Positions 1 to 8,612 of a DNA stretch of 28,418 nucleotides are shown here, in pieces. Every line of letters begins with the position of its first letter. Position 1 is the first letter of the stretch. The notes below the pieces were generated by a model, which was not told where the DNA came from, searched no databases, and was given only the letters and a program-made list of their open reading frames with translations. Position numbers and translations under genes: made by a program. This stretch comes from Bacillota bacterium. Lineage in GTDB: Bacteria > Bacillota > Clostridia > Christensenellales > UMGS416. The stretch is taken from the NCBI GenBank assembly GCA_023422005.1, contig JAEZSC010000169.1, positions 1 through 28,418 on the forward strand, read 5' to 3'.

Positions 1-32
1 TTGCGTGGGTTCGATTCCCATCACCCGCTCCA
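1..32 (+). tRNA. tRNA-Gly, 3' end only (cut by window edge)
   Basis: The window opens inside a tRNA. A five-pair T stem closes the seven-base TTCGATT loop, followed by the 3' acceptor strand CACCCGC, discriminator T and an encoded CCA. The implied 5' acceptor strand is GCGGGTG, which fits bacterial tRNA-Gly. The anticodon lies outside the window, so the identity is an inference from the acceptor stem. Confidence 0.8.
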
Positions 33-43
33 GTTCTTCGTAC

Positions 44-119
<76 letters not shown>

Positions 120-129
120 GACGAAAAAC

Positions 130-160
130 AGCCCCCTCAACAGAGGGGGTTGTTTTTTGT
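130..160 (+). terminator. Rho-independent terminator after tRNA-Lys (first copy)
   Basis: A seven-pair stem CCCCCTC (132-138) / GAGGGGG (143-149) with an AACA loop is followed by a T-rich run (150-159). The A-rich tract upstream (124-128) can pair with that run, so it may work on both strands. It lies inside the first 190-bp repeat unit. Confidence 0.9.
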
Positions 161-286
161 CTGGTATGCCTCCTGGCGAGAACCCTCGCTACAGCCAGAG
201 CAAAACGCTCACGAACTGCGTTAGCAAGGATACACCGCGGTCAGATAGGAACGGCGCAGGCCCGTTGCGCGCAAGCGCATTGCACC

Positions 287-309
287 TTCGAGTCCCTGGT
301 CGCCCACCA
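287..309 (+). repeat. tRNA-Lys 3'-end copy 1 (att-like)
   Basis: This is an exact copy of tRNA-Lys positions 97-119, beginning in the T loop (TTCGAGT) and running through CCA. The upstream bases GCACC cannot form the T stem with CCCTG, so it is a fragment. It is immediately followed by a second copy of the terminator. Confidence 0.9.
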
Positions 310-319
310 GACGAAAAAC

Positions 320-350
320 AGCCCCCTCAACAGAGGGGGTTATTTTTTGT
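320..350 (+). terminator. Terminator hairpin, second copy in repeat unit 2
   Basis: The same CCCCCTC/GAGGGGG stem as at 132-149 (here 322-339) is followed by TTATTTTTTG. One base in the T run differs from the first copy. It would back up termination of the tRNA transcript. Confidence 0.85.
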
Positions 351-476
351 CTGGTATGCTTCCTGGCGAGAACCCTCGCTACAGCCAGAGCGAAACACTC
401 ACTAGCTGCGTAAGCAAGGATACACCGCGGTAAAAAAGGAACGGCGCAGGCACGGCGGCCGCAAGGCCATTGCACC

Positions 477-499
477 TTCGAGTCCCTGGTCGCCCACCA
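477..499 (+). repeat. tRNA-Lys 3'-end copy 2 (att-like)
   Basis: This is a third occurrence of the 23-nt tRNA-Lys tail, exactly 190 nt after the previous one. The sequence after it (GACAAAACCCGAGG) differs from the repeat unit. It therefore marks the distal boundary of the array and probably the original downstream flank of the tRNA gene. Confidence 0.9.
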
Positions 500-533
500 G
501 ACAAAACCCGAGGAATCATATAGTTCCTCGGGT
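500..533 (-). terminator. Terminator of the minus-strand sugar operon (possibly bidirectional)
   Basis: A ten-pair stem ACCCGAGGAA (506-515) / TTCCTCGGGT (524-533) has an eight-base loop. Read on the minus strand it is followed by TTTTGTC, the usual layout of an intrinsic terminator, and it lies 36 nt past the stop codon of the 570-2006 gene. In the plus direction it lacks a T run, but it may still block read-through from the tRNA side. Confidence 0.75.
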
Positions 534-569
534 CTTCCATGTTCTTTACGGATGGCTGATGCTTTTGCG

Positions 570-2006
570 TCATTTGTTTGAGCAAGCAACCGTTGCCCTT
601 TCACTCACGTTCCCCCAGCAATCGGTGACGGTGGCGGAGTACTCTATCACACCGCCTCTTTCCAGTCTATCCGTCACCCGATGGCTGCGCAGGCCCGGCA
701 GGGGCTGTGTGGCCTCGTAAGTGTCGATCACCTTGTTTCCGCGGTATATCGTGATCTTCCAACAGTCCGCCGGGTCTGCCGGGGTCACGGTCAGCGATAC
801 GGAACGCCTGTCTGCGGCCACATCGGCCGCCAGCGCCGGCGCGGCTGGTGGTGTTCTGTCCACCTGGCCGGTGTGCAGGAATGCCTTGTAAGAGCGGTCA
901 AAGGAAGGATTGGCGTGTTCGGGGTCGTAGTAGTGGCTGTAGGCGAAGCTGACATGGGTGTCTGTGTATCGGTGAGAGACGTACAGCTGGCTTACAAACC
1001 GGTCCAGCGGAGCAGGATGGAAATCATTGCCGTTCTTTGTAAAGGTCTCGTTGTTGACCCAGAAGACCAGACCCGGTTTGGTATCGGCTGCCTTCTTCAT
1101 CGCCTGTAGGCGCTTGTCCACATAGTTCATGGTGAAACCCACGGCTCCAACGGAATCCTGCGGGCAGAAGATGTCGCCGGGGCGCAGGCGGGCACGGGCG
1201 AAAAAGCCGGTCCACATCGCCTCCTCCTGCCTGGGCGTGAGCCGCATGTAGCCGCTCATGAAGGGTGAAAACAACACCGGCAGCGAATCATCCAGAGCCG
1301 TCAGATAGTCAAGATTGGCATTCATCAGTTCCACCCAGCCGCGTCCAAAGCCGAGGGTGTTGCCATACATCTCCCACACCCAATACCAACCGTAAAAAGC
1401 GTTGGGATAGCGAGATTTGTAGGCGTCATATAGTATCTTGGCCACGGCGTTTCCAGCCTCGGCCTGTTTCTTGCGCCAGTCCTTCTTCAGAAAGGCCTGG
1501 TTCCACCATTCGTCGGCGGTGTTCAAGCCCAGGAAGACCTTGACATTTTTCTTTTCCGCCGACTTGAGCAGCCTCTCCACCATCTTCTCGTCGGTCTTGA
1601 GGCCGGCGCTTTGGGGCAAGCCGGCCGGCACGGGGAACCCCGCGTAGGAGAATTCCCCGTCCGGCGTCTCGGCGGTCCATTGCATGATGACGGTATGGAT
1701 TCCGGCGGACAGCAGCATGTCCAGATGCCGGTCCCACTGCTCGTCGGACCAGCCCTGGCACAGCCAGGGCTGGATGAAGCTGCCGGTGATGGCGGGAATC
1801 CTTGCGTTCATGGCGTCCTCTCCGTAATAGTACACATCCCGGGCGCCGACGGCGCCGGACCCAGCCATCATGATGGAAAACACGACGAGCAGCAGGATTT
1901 GCAGTAACATCGGCGCGCAGCGACGGCGTGAAAGCAAATCCTGCCGATGCGAAGCATCGGGCTTCGCTGCGGAACGGCGACAGATGTTTCGAAACAGCTG
2001 GATCAT
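570..2006 (-). CDS. DUF4434-like exported glycoside-hydrolase-fold protein
   Basis: The protein is about 478 aa. An N-terminal basic stretch is followed by a hydrophobic segment near residues 32-54, a secretion signal or membrane anchor. The mature part opens with ITGSFIQPW and continues with WDRHLDMLLSAGIHTVIMQW, the entry pattern of DUF4434 proteins, which have a TIM-barrel glycosidase-like fold. Acidic residues that could be catalytic lie in WVWEMYG and WVNNETF, but I cannot assign them. The last ~90 residues look like a beta-sandwich (fibronectin-type) module. Start choice: a GTG at 2012 is possible, but the GGGAGG site lies only 3 nt before it and 9 nt before the ATG at 2006, so 2006 is preferred. 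It is the last gene of the operon, before the 500-533 terminator. It probably acts outside the cell on a glycan; the substrate is unknown. Confidence 0.75.
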   Translation of the reverse strand: MIQLFRNICRRSAAKPDASHRQDLLSRRRCAPMLLQILLLVVFSIMMAGSGAVGARDVYYYGEDAMNARIPAITGSFIQPWLCQGWSDEQWDRHLDMLLSAGIHTVIMQWTAETPDGEFSYAGFPVPAGLPQSAGLKTDEKMVERLLKSAEKKNVKVFLGLNTADEWWNQAFLKKDWRKKQAEAGNAVAKILYDAYKSRYPNAFYGWYWVWEMYGNTLGFGRGWVELMNANLDYLTALDDSLPVLFSPFMSGYMRLTPRQEEAMWTGFFARARLRPGDIFCPQDSVGAVGFTMNYVDKRLQAMKKAADTKPGLVFWVNNETFTKNGNDFHPAPLDRFVSQLYVSHRYTDTHVSFAYSHYYDPEHANPSFDRSYKAFLHTGQVDRTPPAAPALAADVAADRRSVSLTVTPADPADCWKITIYRGNKVIDTYEATQPLPGLRSHRVTDRLERGGVIEYSATVTDCWGNVSERATVACSNK

Positions 2007-2122
2007 CGGCACTCACCTCCCGCAGGATTATAACGGAGAAGCCGCGACCACGCAAATCCGTTCGCCGCCTGTGGCGGAGAGCATCGCGTGCCATTTTACG
2101 GGTGATTGGATGTCCTCCGTGC

Positions 2123-2980
2123 TCACGCCCGGGGAACGTCCACCCACATGCCAGGCTTGAGCAGGGCTTTGGCGCCGGCCTCGTGCATGGCGATGGCCTC
2201 GCAGGTCTCCTCGCGGGGCACAGCGGGCTTGCCCGTGTCAAAGAAGCACAGCAGCGCGTCCACAAAGCCCTCCCAGAAGTTGCCCTCGACATTCAGCACC
2301 GCGCCTCGGTTCGTCTCGTCTTGCACAGCCAGACTAAAGCCGCTCCACGGCAGATGGTTCACGACGCTGCAGCGACCGTCGGCGTATTCATACACGACCA
2401 CCGGCGCGTTGTCGGTCCCGTGGGCGATGGCCCGCTTTGCGCCGGTGCCCATGGCCGCCACGATCAACTCGATCTGATGGATGGAATAGTTTTCGAACAC
2501 GCCGGGGCCGCGGGCGCTGGCAAAAGCCACATCCCGCTGGGCGATGCCGTTGTCCTTGAGCCACGCCAGCTCCTTGGCATAGCGCAGCGCGGAGGTGGAA
2601 TACATCGGCGTGCCGTGCCGCTGGGCCGTGTCAAACATGCGCTCTGCCGCCGCCCGGCTGGTGGCGAAGGTCTTATCCACATACACGGGCTTGCCGCTCT
2701 GGAGCGCCAGCGCCGCCAGCGCTTCGTGCTGCTCCGGGTTGTCCGGAGAGAGCACGATGATGCAGTCGCTCTTCTCGATCAGCTCTTTCTGGCTGCGAGC
2801 CTGCTCCACACCGTACTTGGCGCACCACTGCCCGGTCGTCAGGCCATCGGGTTTGTCCATGGCGGCCCAGGCGAAAGCAACGCCATACCGGCCGCCGTTG
2901 CGGGTGTCGGCGATCCATTGGGGGTAGTTGTTGGCATGCCATTCGTCCAGGAAGTAGTCGATGAACCCGATCTTCTTCAT
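2123..2980 (-). CDS. Divergent Gfo/Idh/MocA-family oxidoreductase
   Basis: The 285-aa protein resembles the NAD(P)-dependent sugar/inositol oxidoreductase family in layout: an N-terminal Rossmann-like half with DCIIVLSPDNPEQHEALAALAL, then GKPVYVDKTFA, then a C-terminal half. Two family hallmarks are altered. The N-terminus reads GFIDYFLDEWHANNYP instead of a GxGxxG loop, and the usual EKP motif is DKT. It is shorter than typical members (330-390 aa). The start overlaps the stop of the upstream oxidoreductase by 4 nt (ATGA), so the two are translationally coupled and may form a heteromeric or sequential pair. The fold assignment is likely; cofactor binding is uncertain. Confidence 0.75.
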   Translation of the reverse strand: MKKIGFIDYFLDEWHANNYPQWIADTRNGGRYGVAFAWAAMDKPDGLTTGQWCAKYGVEQARSQKELIEKSDCIIVLSPDNPEQHEALAALALQSGKPVYVDKTFATSRAAAERMFDTAQRHGTPMYSTSALRYAKELAWLKDNGIAQRDVAFASARGPGVFENYSIHQIELIVAAMGTGAKRAIAHGTDNAPVVVYEYADGRCSVVNHLPWSGFSLAVQDETNRGAVLNVEGNFWEGFVDALLCFFDTGKPAVPREETCEAIAMHEAGAKALLKPGMWVDVPRA

Positions 2981-4044
2981 GCGTACACGACCTCTCTGCC
3001 CGTCATGGCGGATTCATACAGCCCGTCCATCATCCGCGTCGTCACGAGCACTTCATCGATGTTGGAGCGAATCTTTTTGTTCTCCATGGCGCAATGGATG
3101 AAGGCGTCGATCTCCTCGTAGAACATATCCACATTGTTGAAGCTGGGCGTGAGGGACGTGAGCATGCCATCCTTGGTGCCATACAGTGTGAAGTTACCGC
3201 CATACTGCAGTTTGACGCCGGCCTTGTCGCCCAGGAACTCGATGAACAGGGCGTTCTCGTTGATGTTCTGCGCCCACGCGCCGTTCAGCGTGATCGTGGG
3301 GCCTTCGGTGCGCACCATGCCGGTGATGAACTCCTCCACGTCATAGGTGCCGTTGTAGTCCGGCGGGCCAGCCCACATGTCGGTGAAGACATACTCTTTC
3401 ATGTTGGAACCCAGCTTGCTGAACGCCGCGCCGGACACCGAGCGCACGACGGGAGAGTTGATGCAGTAGTTGATCAGGTCCAGGAAGTGTACACCCCAAT
3501 CGATGAGCACGCCGCCGCCGGCCATCTCCTTGGTCGTGAAGGGGCCGCCCAGCCCGGGTATGGAGCGGTAGGAGCGGAAGGAGCAGTAGATGTGGTACAC
3601 CTCGCCCAGCTCTCCGGCCTGAATAAGGTCCCGCACCTTGTTGACTGCCGCGTTGAAGCGGTTTACGACGCCGATGTTGAGGATGCGGTTGTTGCGGTCG
3701 GCAGCGGCCTTCATCTCCAGCGCCTGGGCGTAGTTCATCGCCGCGGGCTTCTCACAGAGCACATGCTTGCCGGCATTCAGGCAATCGATGGAGATGGGCG
3801 CGTGCAGATAGTTGGGCACGCATACGGAGACCACATCCACGGTGGGGTCCTTGAGCATCTCACGGTAGTCGGTGATGGCCTTTGTGCCGCCGTCGCCGTA
3901 GGTTTCCGCCAGGCTCTGGGCGCGCTCGGGGATGATGTCGATGCAATAGGCGATTTCCACGTTCGGGTTTCTGCCATAGGATGGCCCGTGGGCTGAGTTG
4001 GCGATTTTGCCGCAGCCGATGATGGCAACTTTTACCTTTTTCAT
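2977..4044 (-). CDS. Gfo/Idh/MocA-family NAD(P)-dependent oxidoreductase
   Basis: At 355 aa this is the normal family length. The N-terminus has the dinucleotide-binding loop IIGCGKIA (residues 8-15). CEKPAA carries the conserved EKP lysine (K99), and GGVLIDWGVHFLDLI matches the catalytic Asp/His segment of the C-terminal domain. Members oxidise or reduce sugars, inositols and their derivatives, often as one step of a 3-keto-sugar route. The ATG at 4044 is preceded by AAGGGAGAAG. It sits 39 nt after the AraC-type regulator and overlaps the next oxidoreductase by 4 nt. The exact sugar cannot be told from sequence. Confidence 0.9.
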   Translation of the reverse strand: MKKVKVAIIGCGKIANSAHGPSYGRNPNVEIAYCIDIIPERAQSLAETYGDGGTKAITDYREMLKDPTVDVVSVCVPNYLHAPISIDCLNAGKHVLCEKPAAMNYAQALEMKAAADRNNRILNIGVVNRFNAAVNKVRDLIQAGELGEVYHIYCSFRSYRSIPGLGGPFTTKEMAGGGVLIDWGVHFLDLINYCINSPVVRSVSGAAFSKLGSNMKEYVFTDMWAGPPDYNGTYDVEEFITGMVRTEGPTITLNGAWAQNINENALFIEFLGDKAGVKLQYGGNFTLYGTKDGMLTSLTPSFNNVDMFYEEIDAFIHCAMENKKIRSNIDEVLVTTRMMDGLYESAMTGREVVYA

Positions 4045-4083
4045 GTGTTCTCTTCTCCCTTATATCCGCTTGATCGCTCAAGC

Positions 4084-6468
4084 TTATTGCGCTATGCGTT
4101 TCCGTTGTGGGTCCGGCATCAGTTCCTGGGCAAACTCTTCACTGTTCTGAGCGATGTCGAGCTCCTTGAACTTGCCGGGCGTGATGCCTTCGTATTTGCG
4201 GAATGCGCGGATCAGCGTCCGCACGTCGTAATACCCGACCTTGCCGGCCACGTCCTTGATCTTGTACTCCTTGAGGTATTCCTTGGCGGCCTTCAGACGG
4301 GTCAGGTGGATGAAGTCCATGGTGTTGTGGCCAGTCTCGCGCTTGATCAGCTGTGTCAAATAGCTGGGGTTCAGGCCCATGGCCCCTGCCACCATGGCGA
4401 CAGTCAGGTTGGGGTCCATGTAGTTGCGCTCGATGAACTCCTTGGCTTCCTTGATGCCGTTCTGCACCGTGGTGCGGCTCTGCTCCTCGGAAAGCCGGCT
4501 TGCCTTGTCCAACAATTCATTGATCAGGCTGCGCAGCTCCTGCACCGTGTGGCACTGGCTCAAACGCTGGATGTAGAGCTGGCTGTCAAAGAAGGCGTTG
4601 CCGAACACATTGCCCAGCTCTCCCACGGCGCCGATGAGCATGCTGATCAGCCCGTACATCCGGAACCGGCTCATCCGCAGTGAATAGTCTCCGCCGCTCA
4701 ACTCCGTGTCGATGATCTCGTTGAGACTTCGCCGGGCGCCGTTGAAGTCCATGGCGCGAATGCAGTTGATGAAATGATGGTCGTGCTGGAGCGCCTGCTG
4801 CATATAGCCGCTAGCGCTGGGCCTGCCCTTGATGCGCCCATAGTCCTGCGGCCCCCGCGAGCCGGTGAGCCAGCTGTATTCCAGCGCCTCATGGGCCTCA
4901 AGATAGGCGGCATGGGCCTGGCAGATGCCTCTATGCACGCAGCTGTAGGCGATCGTGATGGCCGCCTCCACCTGTGTGGCCGACAGGATTGCCCCGGCTT
5001 CATTGATGCCCGCCCGCAACTCATCCAGCAGCGTATCGGCGCTGTCGGCGCTGTCCAGAACGACCAGACACGCGACCATGCCTGTATCTACTTCGGTAAC
5101 CGATCCCCTGAGATGGTTGCGGTGGAACACCTTGGTAAAGAGGTTGGTGACCAGAATGGTCTGCTGTTCGCTGGACAGTTTTTGACCGGACGAGCTTTCA
5201 TCCAGTGCCGCCAGCACCACGGCCAGCATGCTATCCGGCGAAATGCCCTGCATGTCACAGGCCTTGTCCAGCTCTGCTGCGTACAACTCGCCCTTGATGA
5301 TGCGCAGCAACAGGACGTCGCGCACGACGTCCAAATGGATGTCGAGCTCATGCTTCATGCTGTCTTTTTCCAGCTGCAGCTTCTGAACCTGGCGGATGAT
5401 GTATTGAAAGTCGCTCTCCCGCTGCACCGGCAGCTCCTCCCGATTGCCGCCCAGCACGCGCTTGAGGTGCTGCAGGGGGTTGTAGTTGTGCCGGGTGAGC
5501 AAAAAGGCGATGACGGTTCCCACCAGCAGACTGATGCCGATGCACACGACAAAGGTTATATTCATGTTGTGGATACGCTTGTTCACCTCGGTCGTATCCA
5601 CGAGCCGCACATAGATCCAGTCATTCACCTGGGATTTCATGCTCAGGCACGTATAGCCGGGCAGATCGATCAGCCCTTGATTTAGGCCGTCGTCACTGCT
5701 GTAGAGCGGCGTGAAGTCGATGGACTGGGCGATTGCGGGGTCTTGGTTGAGCGCGAAAACGCCGCCGTTGCGGTCAATGATAAAATACTGGTCCCGCATG
5801 TTGTAGGAGGACTTGAGGAACTTCTGCCTGAGCTGCTCCACATCGATGGATATGATGACCATGCCCGCCATGTTTTCCGTGTAGGCAAAGGGAAAGGGGC
5901 GGCAGTAGGTCAGCTTGTCAAACTCCCGTTGGCTGCCAGCAGACTGCTGCTTAAAGATCTGATAGGTCGGCAGTGCCGTGTTTTGCAGGGCCTGCTCCCA
6001 TTGGTCATAGTCCATGCCGGTCAGCTGGTCATAGATGTTCTTGGTCTCCACCCTCGATATGGAATCGGTGATGGAGACCAGCATGTCGCTGCGCTTGCAA
6101 TAAACATAGATGTTGCTGATGTTGGTGTTGGATAGCCGGAAATTGCGCAGATCCTTCTGGATATCCACAATTTTGTAGATGCTGGACGGGGAAAGAGGCT
6201 TGGTCTTGTACATCAGGCTTTGGATCTTGGTATCGTTGTAGATGGATGAGGCTGCATGCTCAAATTCGCTGAGCGAGTCGTCCAAAAAATTTAAGAACTG
6301 GCTCAGCATCATGCCGTTGGCCCGCTCCACCTCGGCCTTGGCCGTTGTGTTGACGTTGTAATACAGGGCAAAATAGATGACCACAGGAACCAGGAGCACA
6401 ACGATATACGATGTGAACCAAAGCAAGAAAGTTCGGTTTTTGTGGAAAGCAATCCTTAACTTGCTCAT
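4084..6468 (-). CDS. Membrane-anchored AraC-family sensor-regulator
   Basis: The 794-aa protein has a transmembrane helix at about residues 14-37 and an extracellular sensing region of some 265 residues (Cache-like by position). A second helix spans about 302-325, followed by a cytoplasmic linker, and two AraC-type helix-turn-helix motifs lie near 672-770 (LTVAMVAGAMGLNPSYLTQLIKRETG and the second helix pair ending ITPGKFKEL). This architecture is common in Firmicutes beside Lpl-type sugar importers, where it senses extracellular sugar and activates the transporter operon. Here it is co-directional with and embedded in that operon (29 nt after the UroD-like gene), suggesting positive feedback. 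About 24 residues follow the HTH. Confidence 0.9.
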   Translation of the reverse strand: MSKLRIAFHKNRTFLLWFTSYIVVLLVPVVIYFALYYNVNTTAKAEVERANGMMLSQFLNFLDDSLSEFEHAASSIYNDTKIQSLMYKTKPLSPSSIYKIVDIQKDLRNFRLSNTNISNIYVYCKRSDMLVSITDSISRVETKNIYDQLTGMDYDQWEQALQNTALPTYQIFKQQSAGSQREFDKLTYCRPFPFAYTENMAGMVIISIDVEQLRQKFLKSSYNMRDQYFIIDRNGGVFALNQDPAIAQSIDFTPLYSSDDGLNQGLIDLPGYTCLSMKSQVNDWIYVRLVDTTEVNKRIHNMNITFVVCIGISLLVGTVIAFLLTRHNYNPLQHLKRVLGGNREELPVQRESDFQYIIRQVQKLQLEKDSMKHELDIHLDVVRDVLLLRIIKGELYAAELDKACDMQGISPDSMLAVVLAALDESSSGQKLSSEQQTILVTNLFTKVFHRNHLRGSVTEVDTGMVACLVVLDSADSADTLLDELRAGINEAGAILSATQVEAAITIAYSCVHRGICQAHAAYLEAHEALEYSWLTGSRGPQDYGRIKGRPSASGYMQQALQHDHHFINCIRAMDFNGARRSLNEIIDTELSGGDYSLRMSRFRMYGLISMLIGAVGELGNVFGNAFFDSQLYIQRLSQCHTVQELRSLINELLDKASRLSEEQSRTTVQNGIKEAKEFIERNYMDPNLTVAMVAGAMGLNPSYLTQLIKRETGHNTMDFIHLTRLKAAKEYLKEYKIKDVAGKVGYYDVRTLIRAFRKYEGITPGKFKELDIAQNSEEFAQELMPDPQRKRIAQ

Positions 6469-6497
6469 TTGACCCCTTTTCCACTGAATCCTGTCCG

Positions 6498-7691
6498 TTA
6501 ATAGCGCCCGAAGGTCTTTGTTGCCTCATATAGTGCCTGGATGTTCTCCACCGGCGTGCAGGGGGCCAGGTTGTTGGCGGCGATCATGACGAACTTGCCG
6601 CCTTGCATCACGCCCGATTGGCAGATGCGCCGCACCTCTTCGGTGATGCTCTCTTGGGTGCCTTCCTTGACATGCATGATCGTAGGCCCACCCTGCAGCG
6701 TGACATCGGGCCCAAGCTCGCTGCGCAGCGCGCCGTGATCCACGGGGAACCCGGTGTCGAACAAGCGGACGTTGAAGGTGTCCCTCAGAAACTTGAAGTG
6801 CCGCGTGGCATCGCCGCACAGGTGCATGGAAGCCGGAGCCCCGGTGCTGAACTCGTCAAAGATGCGCTTGTGGTACGGGTAGACGAACTCCTCATAGTGC
6901 GCCTTGGAGATGAGCGCGATGGCGTCGTCTGCGAAGAAAAAGCCGTCTTTGCGGAATTGACCCTTGTCCGGCGCGTCAGGCCGCTTGCTCCAGCGGTACT
7001 CGCGCATGCGCTTCATCCGCCGAATCAAGTTTTCCGTGATGTAGCTCATTAGGTCGTGATAATACCCCTCGTCGGTCAGCATGTCTACCAACAGGTTGTC
7101 TGCGCCCCGCAGCTTGTAGGCCAGGTCCAGTGGGCCGTCGGTGCCCTCGCCGGGCGCAGCATAGGGCGGCAGCAGCGGCAGCCCGTCATACTCCTGCTTG
7201 CCGGCCCTATCCAGCATGCCCTCATAAAACTCCATGGCGCGCGCAAGCATGCCCGTGGGGTCCTCGGTCCACTGGGGCAGATCATAGAGCGCTTCCTTGC
7301 GCCGGGCCAGTATAGGCTCGGAGTCTGGAACCGCGTCCTCCAGATAGATCATGGGGCAGCCCATCCACGCCGCGTCCAGAGAGTTCTGCAGGTCCACAAA
7401 CACGCTCCACCCATCGGCCGGCATGCCCATCTCATGGTCGCAGAGTACGTGGAACCGCCGCCATTTCTGATACTCCACCTGAGCGGCGATCTGCACATCC
7501 AGGTCTTCAAAGAACTGCTGGAAGGACCACCCGTGGGTATTGAGCTCGGGATTTTGCAGGTAGACCCGGATGCTTCCGCTGACGGAAACCGGCACCCGGG
7601 TGGGTTTGCCCTGGTGGAACGCAGACCATACGGCCCGGCTCTCCTCGTTGTGTCGGGCAAAATCAACGGTGTCTTTGAGAAAATAACTCAT
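6498..7691 (-). CDS. Uroporphyrinogen decarboxylase-family (MtaA/CmuA-like) protein
   Basis: The 397-aa protein has the TIM-barrel pattern of the UroD superfamily. The haem-pathway decarboxylase is unlikely, because the sequence carries the zinc-binding layout of methylcobamide:thiol methyltransferases: H290-x-C292 in MHLCGD and a distant C378 in LAPCTP. Other family signals are LFDTGFPVDHG and VTLQGGP. Such proteins move methyl groups between a corrinoid protein and a thiol, but no corrinoid protein or its reactivator is in this window. Uncharacterised relatives are frequent in sugar-use clusters. It lies between the permease (21 nt upstream) and the AraC regulator, so its role is probably catabolic; the reaction is unknown. 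Confidence 0.85.
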   Translation of the reverse strand: MSYFLKDTVDFARHNEESRAVWSAFHQGKPTRVPVSVSGSIRVYLQNPELNTHGWSFQQFFEDLDVQIAAQVEYQKWRRFHVLCDHEMGMPADGWSVFVDLQNSLDAAWMGCPMIYLEDAVPDSEPILARRKEALYDLPQWTEDPTGMLARAMEFYEGMLDRAGKQEYDGLPLLPPYAAPGEGTDGPLDLAYKLRGADNLLVDMLTDEGYYHDLMSYITENLIRRMKRMREYRWSKRPDAPDKGQFRKDGFFFADDAIALISKAHYEEFVYPYHKRIFDEFSTGAPASMHLCGDATRHFKFLRDTFNVRLFDTGFPVDHGALRSELGPDVTLQGGPTIMHVKEGTQESITEEVRRICQSGVMQGGKFVMIAANNLAPCTPVENIQALYEATKTFGRY

Positions 7692-7712
7692 ATCTATGGC
7701 ACCACCTGTACA

Positions 7713-8600
7713 TTATTCTTTGATGGACCCGATCATGACACCCTTAATGAAGTACCGCTGCAGGAACGGATAGACGAATACGACCGGCAGCGTGGCGATC
7801 ACGATGGTTGTGTACTTGACCAGCATTCGATAATAGGCGTCGTTGGATTTTTCCAGGTCGGCGACCTTCATCATCTTGGACAGATCGCTCTGGATGAGGA
7901 CCTCGCGCAGGATGAGCTGCAACGGGAAGAGCTCACGCTTGCGCAAGAAGATGACAGCCGGGAACCAGGAGTTCCAGTAGCCTATGGCGTAGAACAGGAT
8001 CATGACAGCCACGACGGGCATGGACAACGGCAGTATGATCTTGAACAGCACGAGAAAGTCGTTGGCTCCGTCGATCTTGGCGGATTCCTCCAGGCTGACC
8101 GGGATCTCACGGAAGGATGTCATCATGATGATCATGTTCCATGTGGAGAGGGCATAGGGGATGATCACCGCGGCGCGGGTGTTGGAAAGGCCCAGGCGAT
8201 CCACCACCAGAAAGAACGGTATCAGGCCGCCGCTGAAGAACATCGTCACCGTGATCATTTTCATGAAGAACTTGTTCAGCAGCACATTCCTGCGGGAGAG
8301 CACATAAGCGCCCATGGCAGTCAGCAGCAGGCTGAAGGCGGTGCCCCCCACGGTGTAAAACAGCGTGTTGGCGTAGCCGGTGACGACACTGGGATTCTTG
8401 AAGACAAGCTCGTAGCCGACGAGATTGAAACCCCTGGGATACAGCACGAGCCCCCGGTTCTGGGAAATAAATGCCGGGTCACTGACTGATGCGAACAGCA
8501 CATGGGTAAACGGGATCAGGCAGACCAGTACCATCAGCACCATGAAAACCGTGTTGAAAAGGACGAACACCCGCCGTGACAGGGATATCTTACCGTGCAT
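7713..8600 (-). CDS. Carbohydrate ABC transporter permease (LplC-type)
   Basis: The 295-aa protein is an inner-membrane subunit with about six hydrophobic helices. The EAA loop that docks on the ATPase is seen at residues 171-195 (EESAKIDGAND...LPLSMP). It forms the translocation pore together with the permease encoded 12 nt upstream (8613-9524). The GGAGGT site lies 7 nt before the ATG. As is usual for this type, no dedicated ATPase gene is in the operon; a shared MsmX-like ATPase elsewhere is expected. Confidence 0.93.
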   Translation of the reverse strand: MHGKISLSRRVFVLFNTVFMVLMVLVCLIPFTHVLFASVSDPAFISQNRGLVLYPRGFNLVGYELVFKNPSVVTGYANTLFYTVGGTAFSLLLTAMGAYVLSRRNVLLNKFFMKMITVTMFFSGGLIPFFLVVDRLGLSNTRAAVIIPYALSTWNMIIMMTSFREIPVSLEESAKIDGANDFLVLFKIILPLSMPVVAVMILFYAIGYWNSWFPAVIFLRKRELFPLQLILREVLIQSDLSKMMKVADLEKSNDAYYRMLVKYTTIVIATLPVVFVYPFLQRYFIKGVMIGSIKE

Positions 8601-8612
8601 ACCGCGTACCTC

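Larger units (their letters stand above)
120..499 (+). repeat. Two tandem 190-bp units, each ending in a tRNA-Lys 3'-end copy
   Basis: Units span 120-309 and 310-499 and align without gaps. Each starts GACGAAAAACAG, carries the terminator hairpin, then about 125 nt of conserved non-coding sequence, and ends with a 23-nt exact copy of the tRNA-Lys 3' end, including CCA. The copies lack the partner T-stem strand, so they are not functional tRNAs. Sequence identity to the units stops just after the last CCA (about 502), where a different hairpin begins. This pattern is what insertion at a tRNA 3' end, or duplication anchored there, would leave. No integrase gene is visible in the window. Confidence 0.9.

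Noticed and set aside
120..499. CRISPR array or integron cassette array
   Set aside because: There are only two 190-bp units with no short regular repeats and spacers, no cas genes, and no integron integrase or attC-like fold.
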